From Ulvibacterium sp965228935 (GTDB lineage: Bacteria > Bacteroidota > Bacteroidia > Flavobacteriales > Flavobacteriaceae), in NCBI RefSeq assembly GCF_965228935.1, contig NZ_OZ245846.1, positions 3,658,001-3,722,000 on the forward strand: a DNA stretch of 64,000 nucleotides, read 5' to 3'. Below the pieces are notes generated by a model. The model was not told the DNA's origin, made no database searches, and saw nothing but the letters and a program-made list of their open reading frames with translations. The translations under genes and the position numbers were made by a program. Positions 19,101-26,660 of the stretch are shown piece by piece (positions within the stretch are counted from its first letter, which is position 1; each line of letters starts with the position of its first letter).

Positions 19101-20521
19101 GAAATCACGTCCAAATCCCCGTCGCCGTCCAGATCGGCAACGGTTACATCCAGGGCTCCGGCCGCAGCCGTAGTAATGGTTCGTTGGGCGCCAAAGTTTC
19201 CGCCCCCGTTATTTTCGTTCCAAGCAATGCGACCATCGGCGAAAGAGGTCAAGAGCACGTCCAGGTCCCCGTCGCCGTCCAGATCGGCGGAAGTGGCACG
19301 GTAAGCCGAATTAGCCGCTCCAGGGATAATTCGCCGATCGCCGAAGTTCCCGTTCCCGTCATTCTCGTACCAGGCAATAGGGGTGCTATTGTTAAGAGAG
19401 GCCGATAGCACGTCCAGGTCCCCGTCGCCGTCCAGATCGGCGACGGTCACACTTTGGATTCCTGCTCTTACCGTAGTGATGTTGCGTCGGCCGCCGAAGT
19501 TCCCGTTCCCGTCGTTCTCGTACCAGGCAATGGGGGCGTTACTATTAATAGAAGTCGACGAGACCACGTCCAGGTCCCCATCCCCGTCCAGATCGGCTGT
19601 GGTCACATCCGTGGCCCTGATTCCTGCCATACTAATGGTCCGTTGGTCGCCGAAGTTCCCGCTCCCGTCGTTCTCGTACCAGGCCACCCGACTGTCACTG
19701 CTAGAGGCCAAAAGTACATCCAGGTCCCCGTCGCCGTCCAGATCGGCGGTGGTCACACTGCTAGGTTCATTTACCCCCGCGGTAATGGTCTTTTGGCCGC
19801 CGAAGTTCCCGCTCCCGTCGTTCTCGTACCAGACAATGTTGATTCCACCTCTAGAAGCCGAGAGCACGTCCAGGTCCCCGTCGCCATCCAGATCGGCTGT
19901 GATTGCATCTATGGCTAAATTTACTGCCGTTGTGATAATACGTTGGCTACCGAAGTTCCCGTTCCCATCGTTCCGGTACCATGCAATACGATCTTTAGAG
20001 GCCGAGATTGCGTCCAGGTCCCCGTCTCCGTCCAGATCGGCGACGGTAACACTTTGAGCATCTTCTGCCAATGTGCTAATGGTGTTCTGTCCATTAGGGA
20101 ATTCCCCAGGGCTGTTGGGGCTTACACCGGCGGTAAAACGATAGGTAAAAGGACTTTCCAGGGAGTTTCCCGTGCTGCCTGCCACACCTATGGTAAGGGT
20201 GGTTGTAATCACCTCCCCGGGAAAGAAATCCCGGTCGGGGTCGAAGACCGCCATGTTCGTATTTGATCCGAGGGCGGGGAAGCCGAAGGGTCGGCCATAA
20301 CTTCCGGAGATCTTTACGTTGTCCGCCGTAAAGGTGGCGGCATTCATGGTCTCGCTAAAAGTAAGGCCCAATATAGCGGTATTGTCCACGCCCAGGGCAT
20401 TGGCGGCCGGAGCGGTGGCCACGACCGAAGGATCGGTCTGGGCAAAAGCGGTTAACGATATGCCCAGCAACAAGAATATAGTAAATATTCTACTTCTAAA
20501 TTTTTGTTTTTTTTCTTTCAA
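16163..20521 (-). CDS. Giant VCBS/FG-GAP repeat T9SS surface protein
   Basis: 1452 residues. Signal peptide (1-27), then a repeated unit: an SbsA-type Ig-like domain (about 30-135) followed by seven VCBS/FG-GAP blades, then a second Ig-like domain and seven more blades. Thirteen of the 14 blades carry the calcium-loop motif DLDGDGDLD; one is altered to DLNGNGYLD. Next come three to four HYR-like repeats with a C-x-A-T-V-T core, and a C-terminal gliding-motility-type sorting domain (SPNGDNINDTWVIENI, FDRNGREVLSTDNYRNDWGG, LPVGSYYYIVHLR). The protein should be secreted by the type IX system, with blade integrity depending on calcium. It heads a two-gene unit with the PorP/SprF gene. GC is high throughout. 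Confidence 0.93.
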   Translation of the reverse strand: MKEKKQKFRSRIFTIFLLLGISLTAFAQTDPSVVATAPAANALGVDNTAILGLTFSETMNAATFTADNVKISGSYGRPFGFPALGSNTNMAVFDPDRDFFPGEVITTTLTIGVAGSTGNSLESPFTYRFTAGVSPNSPGEFPNGQNTISTLAEDAQSVTVADLDGDGDLDAISASKDRIAWYRNDGNGNFGSQRIITTAVNLAIDAITADLDGDGDLDVLSASRGGINIVWYENDGSGNFGGQKTITAGVNEPSSVTTADLDGDGDLDVLLASSSDSRVAWYENDGSGNFGDQRTISMAGIRATDVTTADLDGDGDLDVVSSTSINSNAPIAWYENDGNGNFGGRRNITTVRAGIQSVTVADLDGDGDLDVLSASLNNSTPIAWYENDGNGNFGDRRIIPGAANSAYRATSADLDGDGDLDVLLTSFADGRIAWNENNGGGNFGAQRTITTAAAGALDVTVADLDGDGDLDVISASRFDNRIAWYENAVPSSLTVTATDPTANALGVDNAVGIGLTFTEAVDAATLTTDNVKISGSYGRPFDFPTLGANTNMAVFDPDRDFFPGEVITTTLTTGVASSAGNPLASPFTYRFTAGVSPNSPGEFPNGQDTIFEGTTSSPDNDVTVADLDGDGDLDVLAAHETNSGGSWYENNGSGNFGVPRPITSDKGSFRGLIPADLDGDGDLDVLAITSDDRSIDFFLNNGNENFTEGIGLDANPTRFEDLTVGDLDGDGDLDVLATSFNKIVWYPNEGLTLSGAQRIPAIFGTERIINGFLTGPSRVAVADLDGDGDLDVLSAVSSIGFIAWYPNDGFGSFGAQRTISLAATGAEEVITADLNGNGYLDVICIFAGDNRIVWYPNFNGRFASQQTITTAVDGIRDVTVADLDGDGDLDVLSASFDDNKVAWYPNDGNGNFDDQRIITTEARGALGVAAGDLDGDGDLDVLSARSDKGIIAWYENTGSTPLTANCTAPFTLQLDADGTASITVDEIDNGSQGATGMDIDITDFDCSHLGENTVTLTVTNALGDTETCTTTVTVESSIASATPDMASLPEVRGECGATVTEVPTATADCGGTVTATTNDPLEYNEQGTFIVTWTYDIGNGNTSTQRQTVIVEDAMAPVADRATLPDIIGGCGATVTEAPTATDNCAGTVTATTNDPLSYPEQGTYTITWTYGDGNGNTSTQVQNVVVENSITSATPDIAILPEVRGECSATVTTVPTATDNCGGTVTATTNDPLTYTEQGTFIITWTYGTGNGNTSTQTQTVIVEDLVPPMAIAQDVTVELDENGQAAIAAEDVDNGSTDNCGIADLALDMSIFDCPELGDTVVELTVTDVSGNSSSATATVTFTAPDNNSDGVADTCGSEVSIIPGPAVSPNGDNINDTWVIENITDFPDALVKVFDRNGREVLSTDNYRNDWGGTEGTGGNLLPVGSYYYIVHLRQPTARNVTGWLYLNY

Positions 20522-20958
20522 AATTCGAGGGATTTTATGTGTTAAATAGTAATTACAACGATAAATATGACGGATATGTTGCCCGGTTCGCTTAAATTTT
20601 TTGTTTCTAAATCCCCATATAATATATGATTATGACTGATTCCTACTTATTTTTGATTTGCGAGAACCTGGCCGACCGTAGTTTCGGAACGAACCCTAAT
20701 TGTAGGTCAAAAAAAGCAATAAAAGAGATAATAATCTACAAATTAATTTGTAGGATAAATTCTATAAAAACCAAAGGGTTTCAAGTGTTTTGATAAAGAT
20801 GGGATCTATGTTAAAACCCATGATAAGGGGGGGAGAATTTTACGGCGTATTGTGTCGCCGATACGATATTTTTAAGCACCAAAATCCGTTATCTTAGCGT
20901 TAGGATTTGATGTACTAGAAAGCCTAACAAAACTTATCGCCCAAAATATAAAATTTCG
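20522..20958. other. Upstream region of the VCBS-repeat gene and of the repeat element
   Basis: About 440 bases without a gene. It should contain the promoter for the minus-strand surface-protein operon. The only clear structures are the palindrome at 20736-20753 and a TTATCTTAG stretch near 20890 that resembles a plus-strand -7 box. No coding frame is convincing. Confidence 0.5.
20736..20753. promoter_or_regulatory. Perfect 18-bp palindrome, possible operator
   Basis: CTACAAATT followed directly by its reverse complement AATTTGTAG. It lies 215 bases upstream of the VCBS-repeat surface protein start, in an AT-rich intergenic region. It could bind a dimeric regulator; nothing in the sequence says which. 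Confidence 0.35.
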
Positions 20959-21151
20959 TTTGGCCCTAAGGCCAAAATGAAACCGGCGAAATACCTCTAC
21001 GGCTCTGCCTCGAGGATACCTGCCCGTCCGGTCAAGGCGGGGTCGGTTTCAAGAAATTTTTTATTTTGCCCCATTCGGAATTGCGAAAAGGCAATTCCGA
21101 CCTCCCCCAAGGGGAGATATAATCGGAAACCCCGAGGCAATGCCATCGGGG
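20959..21151. repeat. Multi-hairpin intergenic repeat element
   Basis: A chain of stem-loops: TTTGGCC/GGCCAAA (20959-20976), long-range GAAACCG/CGGTTTC (20979-20985 with 21044-21050), CGGAATTGC/GCAATTCCG (21076-21099), CTCCCC/GGGGAG (21102-21116), and CCCCGA-GGC/GCC-A-TCGGGG (21130-21151). Packed hairpins of this type, GC-rich inside an AT-rich gap, are typical of mobile intergenic repeats (REP/MITE-like) in flavobacteria. It ends 29 bases before the DUF1801 gene. A short open frame through it is an artefact. Confidence 0.6.
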
Positions 21152-21180
21152 AATTATATTGATTAAAATTATCACAAGAA

Positions 21181-21573
21181 ATGCATCAGGATATTCAAGT
21201 ATTTAACGGGAACCAGGTACCCGGGGAACAAGAAATATGTACTACCTTGGCTGTTTTGATCGACAAATTCCTGCCAGAAGCGGAAAACAAAATATGGCAT
21301 AGACATCCCGTTTGGTTTCTGGAGGGAAATCCCATAGTTGGCTATAGCAAATTAAAGGCTGGAATTCGTTTGATGTTCTGGAGCGGGGCAAGTTTTGAGG
21401 AAGAGGCCCTAAAACCGGGCACCGGTAAATTCAAGGATGCCTCTATTTTGTATTCCTCAGTTGACCAAATCTTGGAAAAGGATGTAGAAAGATGGTTGGA
21501 AAAAGCACGCAATATTCAATGGGACTATAAGAATATCTACAAACGAAAGGGAGTTCTGGAACGTTTGAAGTAA
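21181..21573 (+). CDS. DUF1801 (YdhG-like) protein
   Basis: 130 residues matching the DUF1801 pattern: IDKFLPEAENKIWHRHPVWF near the N-terminus, then YSKLKAGIRLMFWSG and a C-terminal helix-rich segment. DUF1801 proteins are small cytoplasmic, iron-chaperone-like-fold proteins of unknown biochemical role. The gene is 42 bases ahead of the GNAT gene, so a two-gene operon is likely. The start ATG follows the multi-hairpin repeat closely, which might affect its expression. Confidence 0.8.
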   Translation: MHQDIQVFNGNQVPGEQEICTTLAVLIDKFLPEAENKIWHRHPVWFLEGNPIVGYSKLKAGIRLMFWSGASFEEEALKPGTGKFKDASILYSSVDQILEKDVERWLEKARNIQWDYKNIYKRKGVLERLK

Positions 21574-21615
21574 ACTGCGGAATAACAGATACTAACACTG
21601 TATGTGTAAGGAACA

Positions 21616-22437
21616 ATGACCATAAAGTATCTAGGAAATACGGATTTTGAACTGGTATTGGAAAGCTTTTTGCTCGCCTTCCAAAACTATTTTGTGACGG
21701 TACCCAATAATGGCGATTATTATAAGGAACGTTGGAAGGCCGCCAAGGTCGATTTTAATTTTTCCTATGGCATGTTCGATGGGGAGAAATTGGTCGGATT
21801 CGTGATACACGCCATTGACCATAGGGATGGAAAATTGACGGCTTTCAATACAGGTACTGGGGTAATCCCGGATTACCGAGGACGAAAAATAACCCAATCC
21901 ATTTATGAGTACGCCCTAAATGACTTACGGCGCATAGGGGTGACCCATTGTGCTTTGGAGGTAATTACCAAAAATGAAAGGGCGATTAGATCCTATATGG
22001 GCATCGGGTTTAAAACCTACCGAACGTACCAATGTTTTAAGGGTACCATCGACCCAAAAAATAGGGAGACTGTAATTTTAAAAGGGGTGGAACTAGAAAA
22101 GGTCGACTGGGCGAGTTTACCCAATCAGGATTTTTATTCATGGGACCATCAAAAGGAATCCATACTCGGTAGCAAGTACAAGTTTTTTCAGGTCATGACC
22201 CATACATCACCAGAGTCCTTCTTTATCATACATCCGGATACAGGTTATCTGGTACAATTTGATGTGTTAAATGAAAATGAAGATGCCTGGAACCGATTGT
22301 TTTCCGGGATACGGCAGATTTCAAGTACCATCAAGACCAATAATGTCGACGAACGACTGACCCACAAACTTGAGCAGTTAAATTCAATCGGATTGGTAAA
22401 TACCATAGATCAGTACGAGATGCGAATGGAAATCTAA
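21616..22437 (+). CDS. GNAT family N-acetyltransferase
   Basis: 273 residues. The N-terminal 150 contain the GNAT core: FVIHAIDHRDGKLTAF (beta4), the acetyl-CoA binding segment GVIPDYRGRKITQSIYEYAL, and VITKNERAIRSYMGIGFK, the conserved motif B where the acetyl-CoA arm is completed. The C-terminal 120 residues form a second GNAT-like or unknown domain without an obvious CoA site. The substrate is unknown. Follows the DUF1801 gene on the same strand. Confidence 0.85.
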   Translation: MTIKYLGNTDFELVLESFLLAFQNYFVTVPNNGDYYKERWKAAKVDFNFSYGMFDGEKLVGFVIHAIDHRDGKLTAFNTGTGVIPDYRGRKITQSIYEYALNDLRRIGVTHCALEVITKNERAIRSYMGIGFKTYRTYQCFKGTIDPKNRETVILKGVELEKVDWASLPNQDFYSWDHQKESILGSKYKFFQVMTHTSPESFFIIHPDTGYLVQFDVLNENEDAWNRLFSGIRQISSTIKTNNVDERLTHKLEQLNSIGLVNTIDQYEMRMEI

Positions 22438-22546
22438 GGAAAGGGAAGCCGAGTATTTCAGAGATTTGGCTTTTGGCGGCCCCAATTTGCCAAACACAAA
22501 AAATCAATCATATTTCCACAAAAGAATCAACTCCAATTGTGTGGTA

Positions 22547-23056
22547 TCACCTTTTATCTATCCTATAGAACAAAGTCGGTTTTTCATTTTCTATTCTTTT
22601 TTCGGCAAACGACATCCCCAATCTTTGGGCCACCTTTTGGGATTCCAAATGGGGCTCGTCCGTAGCCGCGATCAAATAGTCAAAACCCAATCGATCAAAG
22701 GCATAATCGACTATAGAACCGCCAGCTTCCGTAGCATACCCTTGTTTGGAATAGGGTTCTAGGAGGGCATAGATCAATTGGGGTTGGGGTTCATCAAAAA
22801 AGGACCATAGGCCCACATAGCCAAAGGTTTCCAGGCTTTGCTTCAACCGTATCTTCCAGAGGCCATAACCGTTTTCCTCAAAATGTTTTTTGTTCTGCTC
22901 CATGAGTTCAAGGGCAGTGGTCTCATCGATTAGTTCGTCATCCCACAGATACTTCCGGATGAAGGGGTCATTGTTCAATTGTTGGAACATTTTTGCATCC
23001 CTTGGAGTAAAGGGAATTAAATGTAGCCTATCGGTCTTGAGATGGAAGTTTTCCAT
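22547..23056 (-). CDS. GNAT acetyltransferase, RimJ/RimL type
   Basis: 169 residues starting LKTDRLHLIPFTPRDAKMF, the standard opening of RimJ/RimL-like acetyltransferases, with the acetyl-CoA motif LLEPYSKQGYATEAGG (about 96-111) and a C-terminal LESQKVAQRLGMSF, the usual helix before the last strands. The full-length fold is present. It probably acetylates a protein N-terminus or a small amine; the target cannot be read. A hairpin terminator lies upstream, so it is transcribed separately from the lipoprotein gene at 23278-23853. Confidence 0.85.
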   Translation of the reverse strand: MENFHLKTDRLHLIPFTPRDAKMFQQLNNDPFIRKYLWDDELIDETTALELMEQNKKHFEENGYGLWKIRLKQSLETFGYVGLWSFFDEPQPQLIYALLEPYSKQGYATEAGGSIVDYAFDRLGFDYLIAATDEPHLESQKVAQRLGMSFAEKRIENEKPTLFYRIDKR

Positions 23057-23140
23057 AGTATTTGGATTTATGTATACAAAGTGTGCTTTTAGTTGAAATA
23101 AACTATGGTCAGCGAAACTATAAACCTGCTTCGGTTCCCC

Positions 23141-23179
23141 AAAAAAGACCTAGGGCGATCTATGGATCTACCCTAGGTC
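23141..23179 (-). terminator. Terminator hairpin with T-tract, minus strand
   Basis: GACCTAGGG (23147-23155) pairs with CCCTAGGTC (23171-23179). Read on the minus strand the stem is followed directly by six T residues (plus-strand AAAAAA at 23141-23146). It lies about 100 bases after the lipoprotein gene at 23278-23853 and separates it from the GNAT gene. Confidence 0.8.
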
Positions 23180-23277
23180 GGGAAACTACCAAAGCTACGC
23201 TACTTACTAAGGCACAGTTTATTGAAATTTAATTGATGCATCATAAACTCTCAAAGTCCATAATTTTGATCGATCGG

Positions 23278-23853
23278 TTATTTTGACTGATACTTGATCG
23301 AAAACTTCCCATTGGCCACTTCCACAAAGTCATCGGTGTCTCGGATTACAGTCGGATTTATCCGGATATGGTTCAACCTCCCCGAAAATTCTCCGGAGAT
23401 TACGTTATCCTCTATATCGGTTATGGTAACGGTTACCTCATCCACCCCGACTCCCGAATAAAAACAGAGAACGTCCGCTTGGGAACAGGGTTGTTGTAAT
23501 GGTTTCAAGGACTCGTCTACCCATGAAACACTTCCTTCCGCACCGGTGAGGCTATGTGGCAAGGTTAGATTTTCAATATCGACCCCATTGATTCGAATGG
23601 TCCAAAAACCTTCACTGTCATTTTTACCATTCTTAAAGGACTGTAAATAAAGACTCTTGTCCGTTCGATTGAAAACATTAACGCTTCCGTTATGTCCACC
23701 ATCAAAGACGGTTTGATCATATGAGGCCAAGCCACCCGATATGTCAGCGGCTATGGAAAACCGAGATTCGGGTGGGGAACCGTTATCATCATTTTGGCAG
23801 GACCAAAAAAAGGTGGCGCCAATTAATACGATTGCTATATTTCTTATTTTCAT
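23278..23853 (-). CDS. Lipoprotein, unknown function
   Basis: 191 residues with a lipoprotein signal (MKIRN, hydrophobic core, lipobox FWSC with Cys about 19). The mature part has beta-rich content, one probable disulphide pair (CSQADVLCF), and repeated I/V-T strands (EVTVTITDIEDNVISGEFSG). No family recognised. It begins 22 bases after the peroxiredoxin stop, so both are probably co-transcribed and end at the terminator at 23141-23179. Confidence 0.7.
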   Translation of the reverse strand: MKIRNIAIVLIGATFFWSCQNDDNGSPPESRFSIAADISGGLASYDQTVFDGGHNGSVNVFNRTDKSLYLQSFKNGKNDSEGFWTIRINGVDIENLTLPHSLTGAEGSVSWVDESLKPLQQPCSQADVLCFYSGVGVDEVTVTITDIEDNVISGEFSGRLNHIRINPTVIRDTDDFVEVANGKFSIKYQSK

Positions 23854-23875
23854 TTTAATTTTTTTTTGATCAAAG

Positions 23876-24508
23876 CTAAACCTGAGGGGTCAGGCGCAGA
23901 TACGGTTTTACTTCTACAAATCCTTTGGGGAAGAGCTCCTCCGCTTTTTCATTACTGACCGATGGCAGAATAACACAGTCCTCCCCATTTTTCCAATTGG
24001 CCGGGGTGGCCAGGGACTTATATTGGGTCAACTGCAATGAATCCATCACCCGTAACAACTCCTCAAAGTTTCTTCCCGTAGAGGCCGGATAGGTTAAAAT
24101 GAGTTTTACCTTTTTGTCCGGTGCAATGATAAAAACGGACCGTACGGTCATAGTGGCATCATCGTTGGGATGTATCATACCGTACAAGGTAGCTACTTCC
24201 CTTTCATCATCCGCTATTAATGGAAAATTTACCTGGGCATTTTGGGTTTGTTCAATATCCTTTATCCACTCAAAATGGGAGGTAAGGGGATCAACGCTTA
24301 TGGCCGCTACCTTAACGTCCCTTTTTTCAAATTCCGCTTTGTAGTTGGCCATGGTCCCCAGTTCCGTAGTGCAAACCGGGGTAAAATCCGCTGGATGTGA
24401 CACCAACATGCCCCAGCTTTCCCCTAGCCATTCGTGAAAATCCAATTTACCTTCCGTAGTCTTTGCAATAAAGTTGGGGGCTATATCCCCTAATCTAATC
24501 GTATTCAT
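23876..24508 (-). CDS. 1-Cys peroxiredoxin (Prx6 type)
   Basis: 210 residues with the peroxidatic motif HPADFTPVCTTE (Cys46) and the Prx6 C-terminal dimerisation domain (SLQLTQYKSLATPANW, then a proline-rich end), the length and layout of 1-Cys peroxiredoxins. It reduces hydrogen or organic peroxides in the cytoplasm. Conserved Arg in TMTVRSVFII is visible. A second cysteine occurs near residue 178 (GEDCVILP) where many homologues have valine; it is not in the usual resolving position. Promoter lies in the 263-base gap upstream, which also holds two CGGACATTTT-like elements. Confidence 0.92.
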   Translation of the reverse strand: MNTIRLGDIAPNFIAKTTEGKLDFHEWLGESWGMLVSHPADFTPVCTTELGTMANYKAEFEKRDVKVAAISVDPLTSHFEWIKDIEQTQNAQVNFPLIADDEREVATLYGMIHPNDDATMTVRSVFIIAPDKKVKLILTYPASTGRNFEELLRVMDSLQLTQYKSLATPANWKNGEDCVILPSVSNEKAEELFPKGFVEVKPYLRLTPQV

Positions 24509-24771
24509 AGTATATATATTTATTGGTAATTGTCTTTAACCCATTTGGGTGTTTATTTTTTAATCTTTTTTTGAGCTTTCAATTTCCGGGCAAAGTTGAA
24601 CCGTAAAAGGGAATTTTGAAAGAAGGGGATGTACGGAATGCAGTATCCGGGACATTTTGATGGTTTTTGAACATGATTCAGGACATTGCTTTTTGGAATT
24701 GTACGATAAAAAACTTTTCACTGATTTTAATGGTTCGGACATTTTGGGGGTTAAATCAGGTTTGTCCCTTT

Positions 24772-25953
24772 TTATTTCAGGATTTCCCTGAATATCTTTT
24801 CCATGGTTTGCTTGGATTGAATAATATCATCCAATTTACCATAATTGGCATTACTGGCCCAGGAAATGGCTACATCCTGGTCAGGGAAATATACCATGCT
24901 CGCAAAATAGCCAATGGCATCGCCACTGTGTAAATAGGCCGGTCCATGATCCGTTGTAATTCGGAATATGCCTTGGCCATAAAATGTTTCAAAGCCATCC
25001 TTGGGCTGTTCCTTTGGCCGTAACCATTTCATCATTTCGGAACGGGAAGAGGGTTGTAGGAGTTCTCCATTGAACAGTCGGTAGATGAACAGACTCAGGT
25101 CGGAGGTGTTCGATATCAGTCCGCCATCCGCGGAATAATAGTCCCATCCACTATAATAGGTGGCATTGATCAGGTTCAGATTGCTATAGAGATCCACGTA
25201 TCCCCTTATAATACCGTCCGGTACCGGATCGGTTGCGGCAAAGCTTGTAAAGTCCAGATTCAATGGGTCGAACAGTTTTTCCTCAAATACCTCATAAAAG
25301 TAAACGCCGGTAACCTTTTCAATGATCATCCCCAAAAGGATATAATTGGTGTTGGAATACCGAACATCCGAGCCCGACTTAAAATAGGCATCGCGTCCAC
25401 GGGCATAATCCAGCAGTTCATTGGGCTTCCATTCCCGTATTAAATCATTAAGCGAGGCGGTCTGAAATCTGGTATCCTGTATGTAATTGTAAATTCCACT
25501 GGAATGATCAAGTAATTGACGGATCGTTGCATTTTTGGCATTGGCAATTCCCCGAAGAATTTCCTCTTCCAGATATTTGGAAATGGAATCATCTAGTCCC
25601 AATTTGCCTTCCTCCCATAGCTTTAGCATGGTGACCGCCGTAAATGTTTTTACCGTACTGCCCACCCGGGTGCGATTACAAGGCTTTAAATCGATAGCAC
25701 TGGCCAAATCACTTTTTCCCCTACTTACCGTATATTGGCCTTCGCTATCCCGAACACTTATCATAATTCCCGGAACGCCACGGTTTATGAAATCATCCGC
25801 CAGACCGTCTACGGTCTGTGCCAGGGAATGTTTCGGGTTGTTGGATGATATATCCGCTATACAGTCATAAAAAGATGCCTCAAAGATTTCATCCTTTTCC
25901 GTACAGGCCAATAATGCCATAATGAATACAAATGCTGGATATATTTTTTTCAT
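24772..25953 (-). CDS. Serine hydrolase, beta-lactamase/penicillin-binding-protein family, lipoprotein
   Basis: 393 residues with lipobox LLAC (Cys17), then the class C-type serine hydrolase fold: S99-T-V-K102 (the SxxK nucleophile), Y199-S-N201 (YxN), and a late HSG motif in AYLHSGDAIGYF (replacing KTG). This is typical of beta-lactamase-family esterases, D-aminopeptidases and peptidases in Bacteroidota. Its start overlaps the stop of the preceding barrel gene by 4 bases (ATGA), so the two are translationally coupled. Substrate unknown. Confidence 0.88.
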   Translation of the reverse strand: MKKIYPAFVFIMALLACTEKDEIFEASFYDCIADISSNNPKHSLAQTVDGLADDFINRGVPGIMISVRDSEGQYTVSRGKSDLASAIDLKPCNRTRVGSTVKTFTAVTMLKLWEEGKLGLDDSISKYLEEEILRGIANAKNATIRQLLDHSSGIYNYIQDTRFQTASLNDLIREWKPNELLDYARGRDAYFKSGSDVRYSNTNYILLGMIIEKVTGVYFYEVFEEKLFDPLNLDFTSFAATDPVPDGIIRGYVDLYSNLNLINATYYSGWDYYSADGGLISNTSDLSLFIYRLFNGELLQPSSRSEMMKWLRPKEQPKDGFETFYGQGIFRITTDHGPAYLHSGDAIGYFASMVYFPDQDVAISWASNANYGKLDDIIQSKQTMEKIFREILK

Positions 25954-26552
25954 GGTTGTTTTTTCTTTTCAAATGGATAGAATCTTGCGCCTAGATGAAG
26001 ACTGGTATGGGACATTAGGGGAATAAAACCGGGAGAGTAGGGGTACTCCAACCAAGATTGATAGAGCAGAAAGATTTCCGCGGAGTCGTTCTCTTTGGGG
26101 CTGAGCCTGTAACCTAATCCGGTAGTAATGGAAGGCATGAGCCTAGGATTGCCCGTATCACGTCTGCTTACATAGTTCCCATCTTCAAATTGAAATTCCT
26201 GCTGGGTGCTAAACGTATGTAGATATCCCAGACCGATCTTACTTTTAAGATTTAACCCAAAGGACGTCTTGTAGTCTAGTCCAAGCTCCAAATTGGCGTA
26301 AATTCCCTGGAACAGTTTACGATGAAACATATAACCTATGGAAATTGAAGGATAAAGTCTAAAGTGCTTACTTTCTTTCCAGTTGAATTCTGTCCCCACC
26401 TGAATACCTGGGTGTATAGGTGTATTCACCAAATGGGTATACGGCACGGAGGTAGATTCATTGAAAATCGAAAGGGTCACCGGTTGTTGGGCCCTTAGTG
26501 CCAGAAGGCAACACAGGTTACAGCACCAAAAGGCGAATTGCATTTTTTTCAT
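25950..26552 (-). CDS. Outer membrane beta-barrel-like protein
   Basis: 200 residues with a signal peptide (1-21, ending ALRAQQP) followed by alternating hydrophobic/aromatic strands such as HFRLYPSISIGYMFH and LKSKIGLGYLHTF, and a final strand HTSLHLGARFYPF. This looks like a small 8- or 10-stranded barrel. It heads the two-gene operon with the serine hydrolase, immediately downstream of the LytTR gene and of the direct repeats at 26627-26658, which suggests LytTR control. Function unknown. Confidence 0.65.
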   Translation of the reverse strand: MKKMQFAFWCCNLCCLLALRAQQPVTLSIFNESTSVPYTHLVNTPIHPGIQVGTEFNWKESKHFRLYPSISIGYMFHRKLFQGIYANLELGLDYKTSFGLNLKSKIGLGYLHTFSTQQEFQFEDGNYVSRRDTGNPRLMPSITTGLGYRLSPKENDSAEIFLLYQSWLEYPYSPGFIPLMSHTSLHLGARFYPFEKKKQP

Positions 26553-26626
26553 TGTTCTTGATTGATGATGGGTACAAATGTCGACCTTGTCCGGTCTTAA
26601 GAAGGCATATTTTTCCGGGCAATGTC

Positions 26627-26658
26627 TAAACCGGACAAAACAAGGATTAAAGCGGACA
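26627..26658 (-). promoter_or_regulatory. Direct repeat of LytTR-binding type, 21-bp period
   Basis: TAAACCGGACA (26627-26637) and TAAAGCGGACA (26648-26658) differ at one base and are exactly 21 bp apart, two helical turns, the usual arrangement for LytTR-domain binding sites. An inverted partial copy, TGTCCGG, is at about 26588. The sites lie 75-106 bases upstream of the barrel-serine hydrolase operon and right after the LytTR gene, the obvious candidate binder. Confidence 0.6.
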
Positions 26659-26660
26659 GC

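Noticed and set aside
16163..20057. Regularly spaced repeats that might be a CRISPR array
   Set aside because: Repeats are about 170-200 bases apart, lie in one reading frame and encode DLDGDGDLD; there are no cas genes.
16109..20266. Long plus-strand open frames opposite the VCBS-repeat gene, one reaching 497 codons
   Set aside because: They are mirror images of the GC-rich repeat coding on the minus strand, with glycine- and proline-rich text repeating at the blade period and no recognisable domain.
20977..21162. 61-codon plus-strand open frame before the DUF1801 gene
   Set aside because: It is entirely inside the multi-hairpin repeat; the translated text follows the stems, not a protein.
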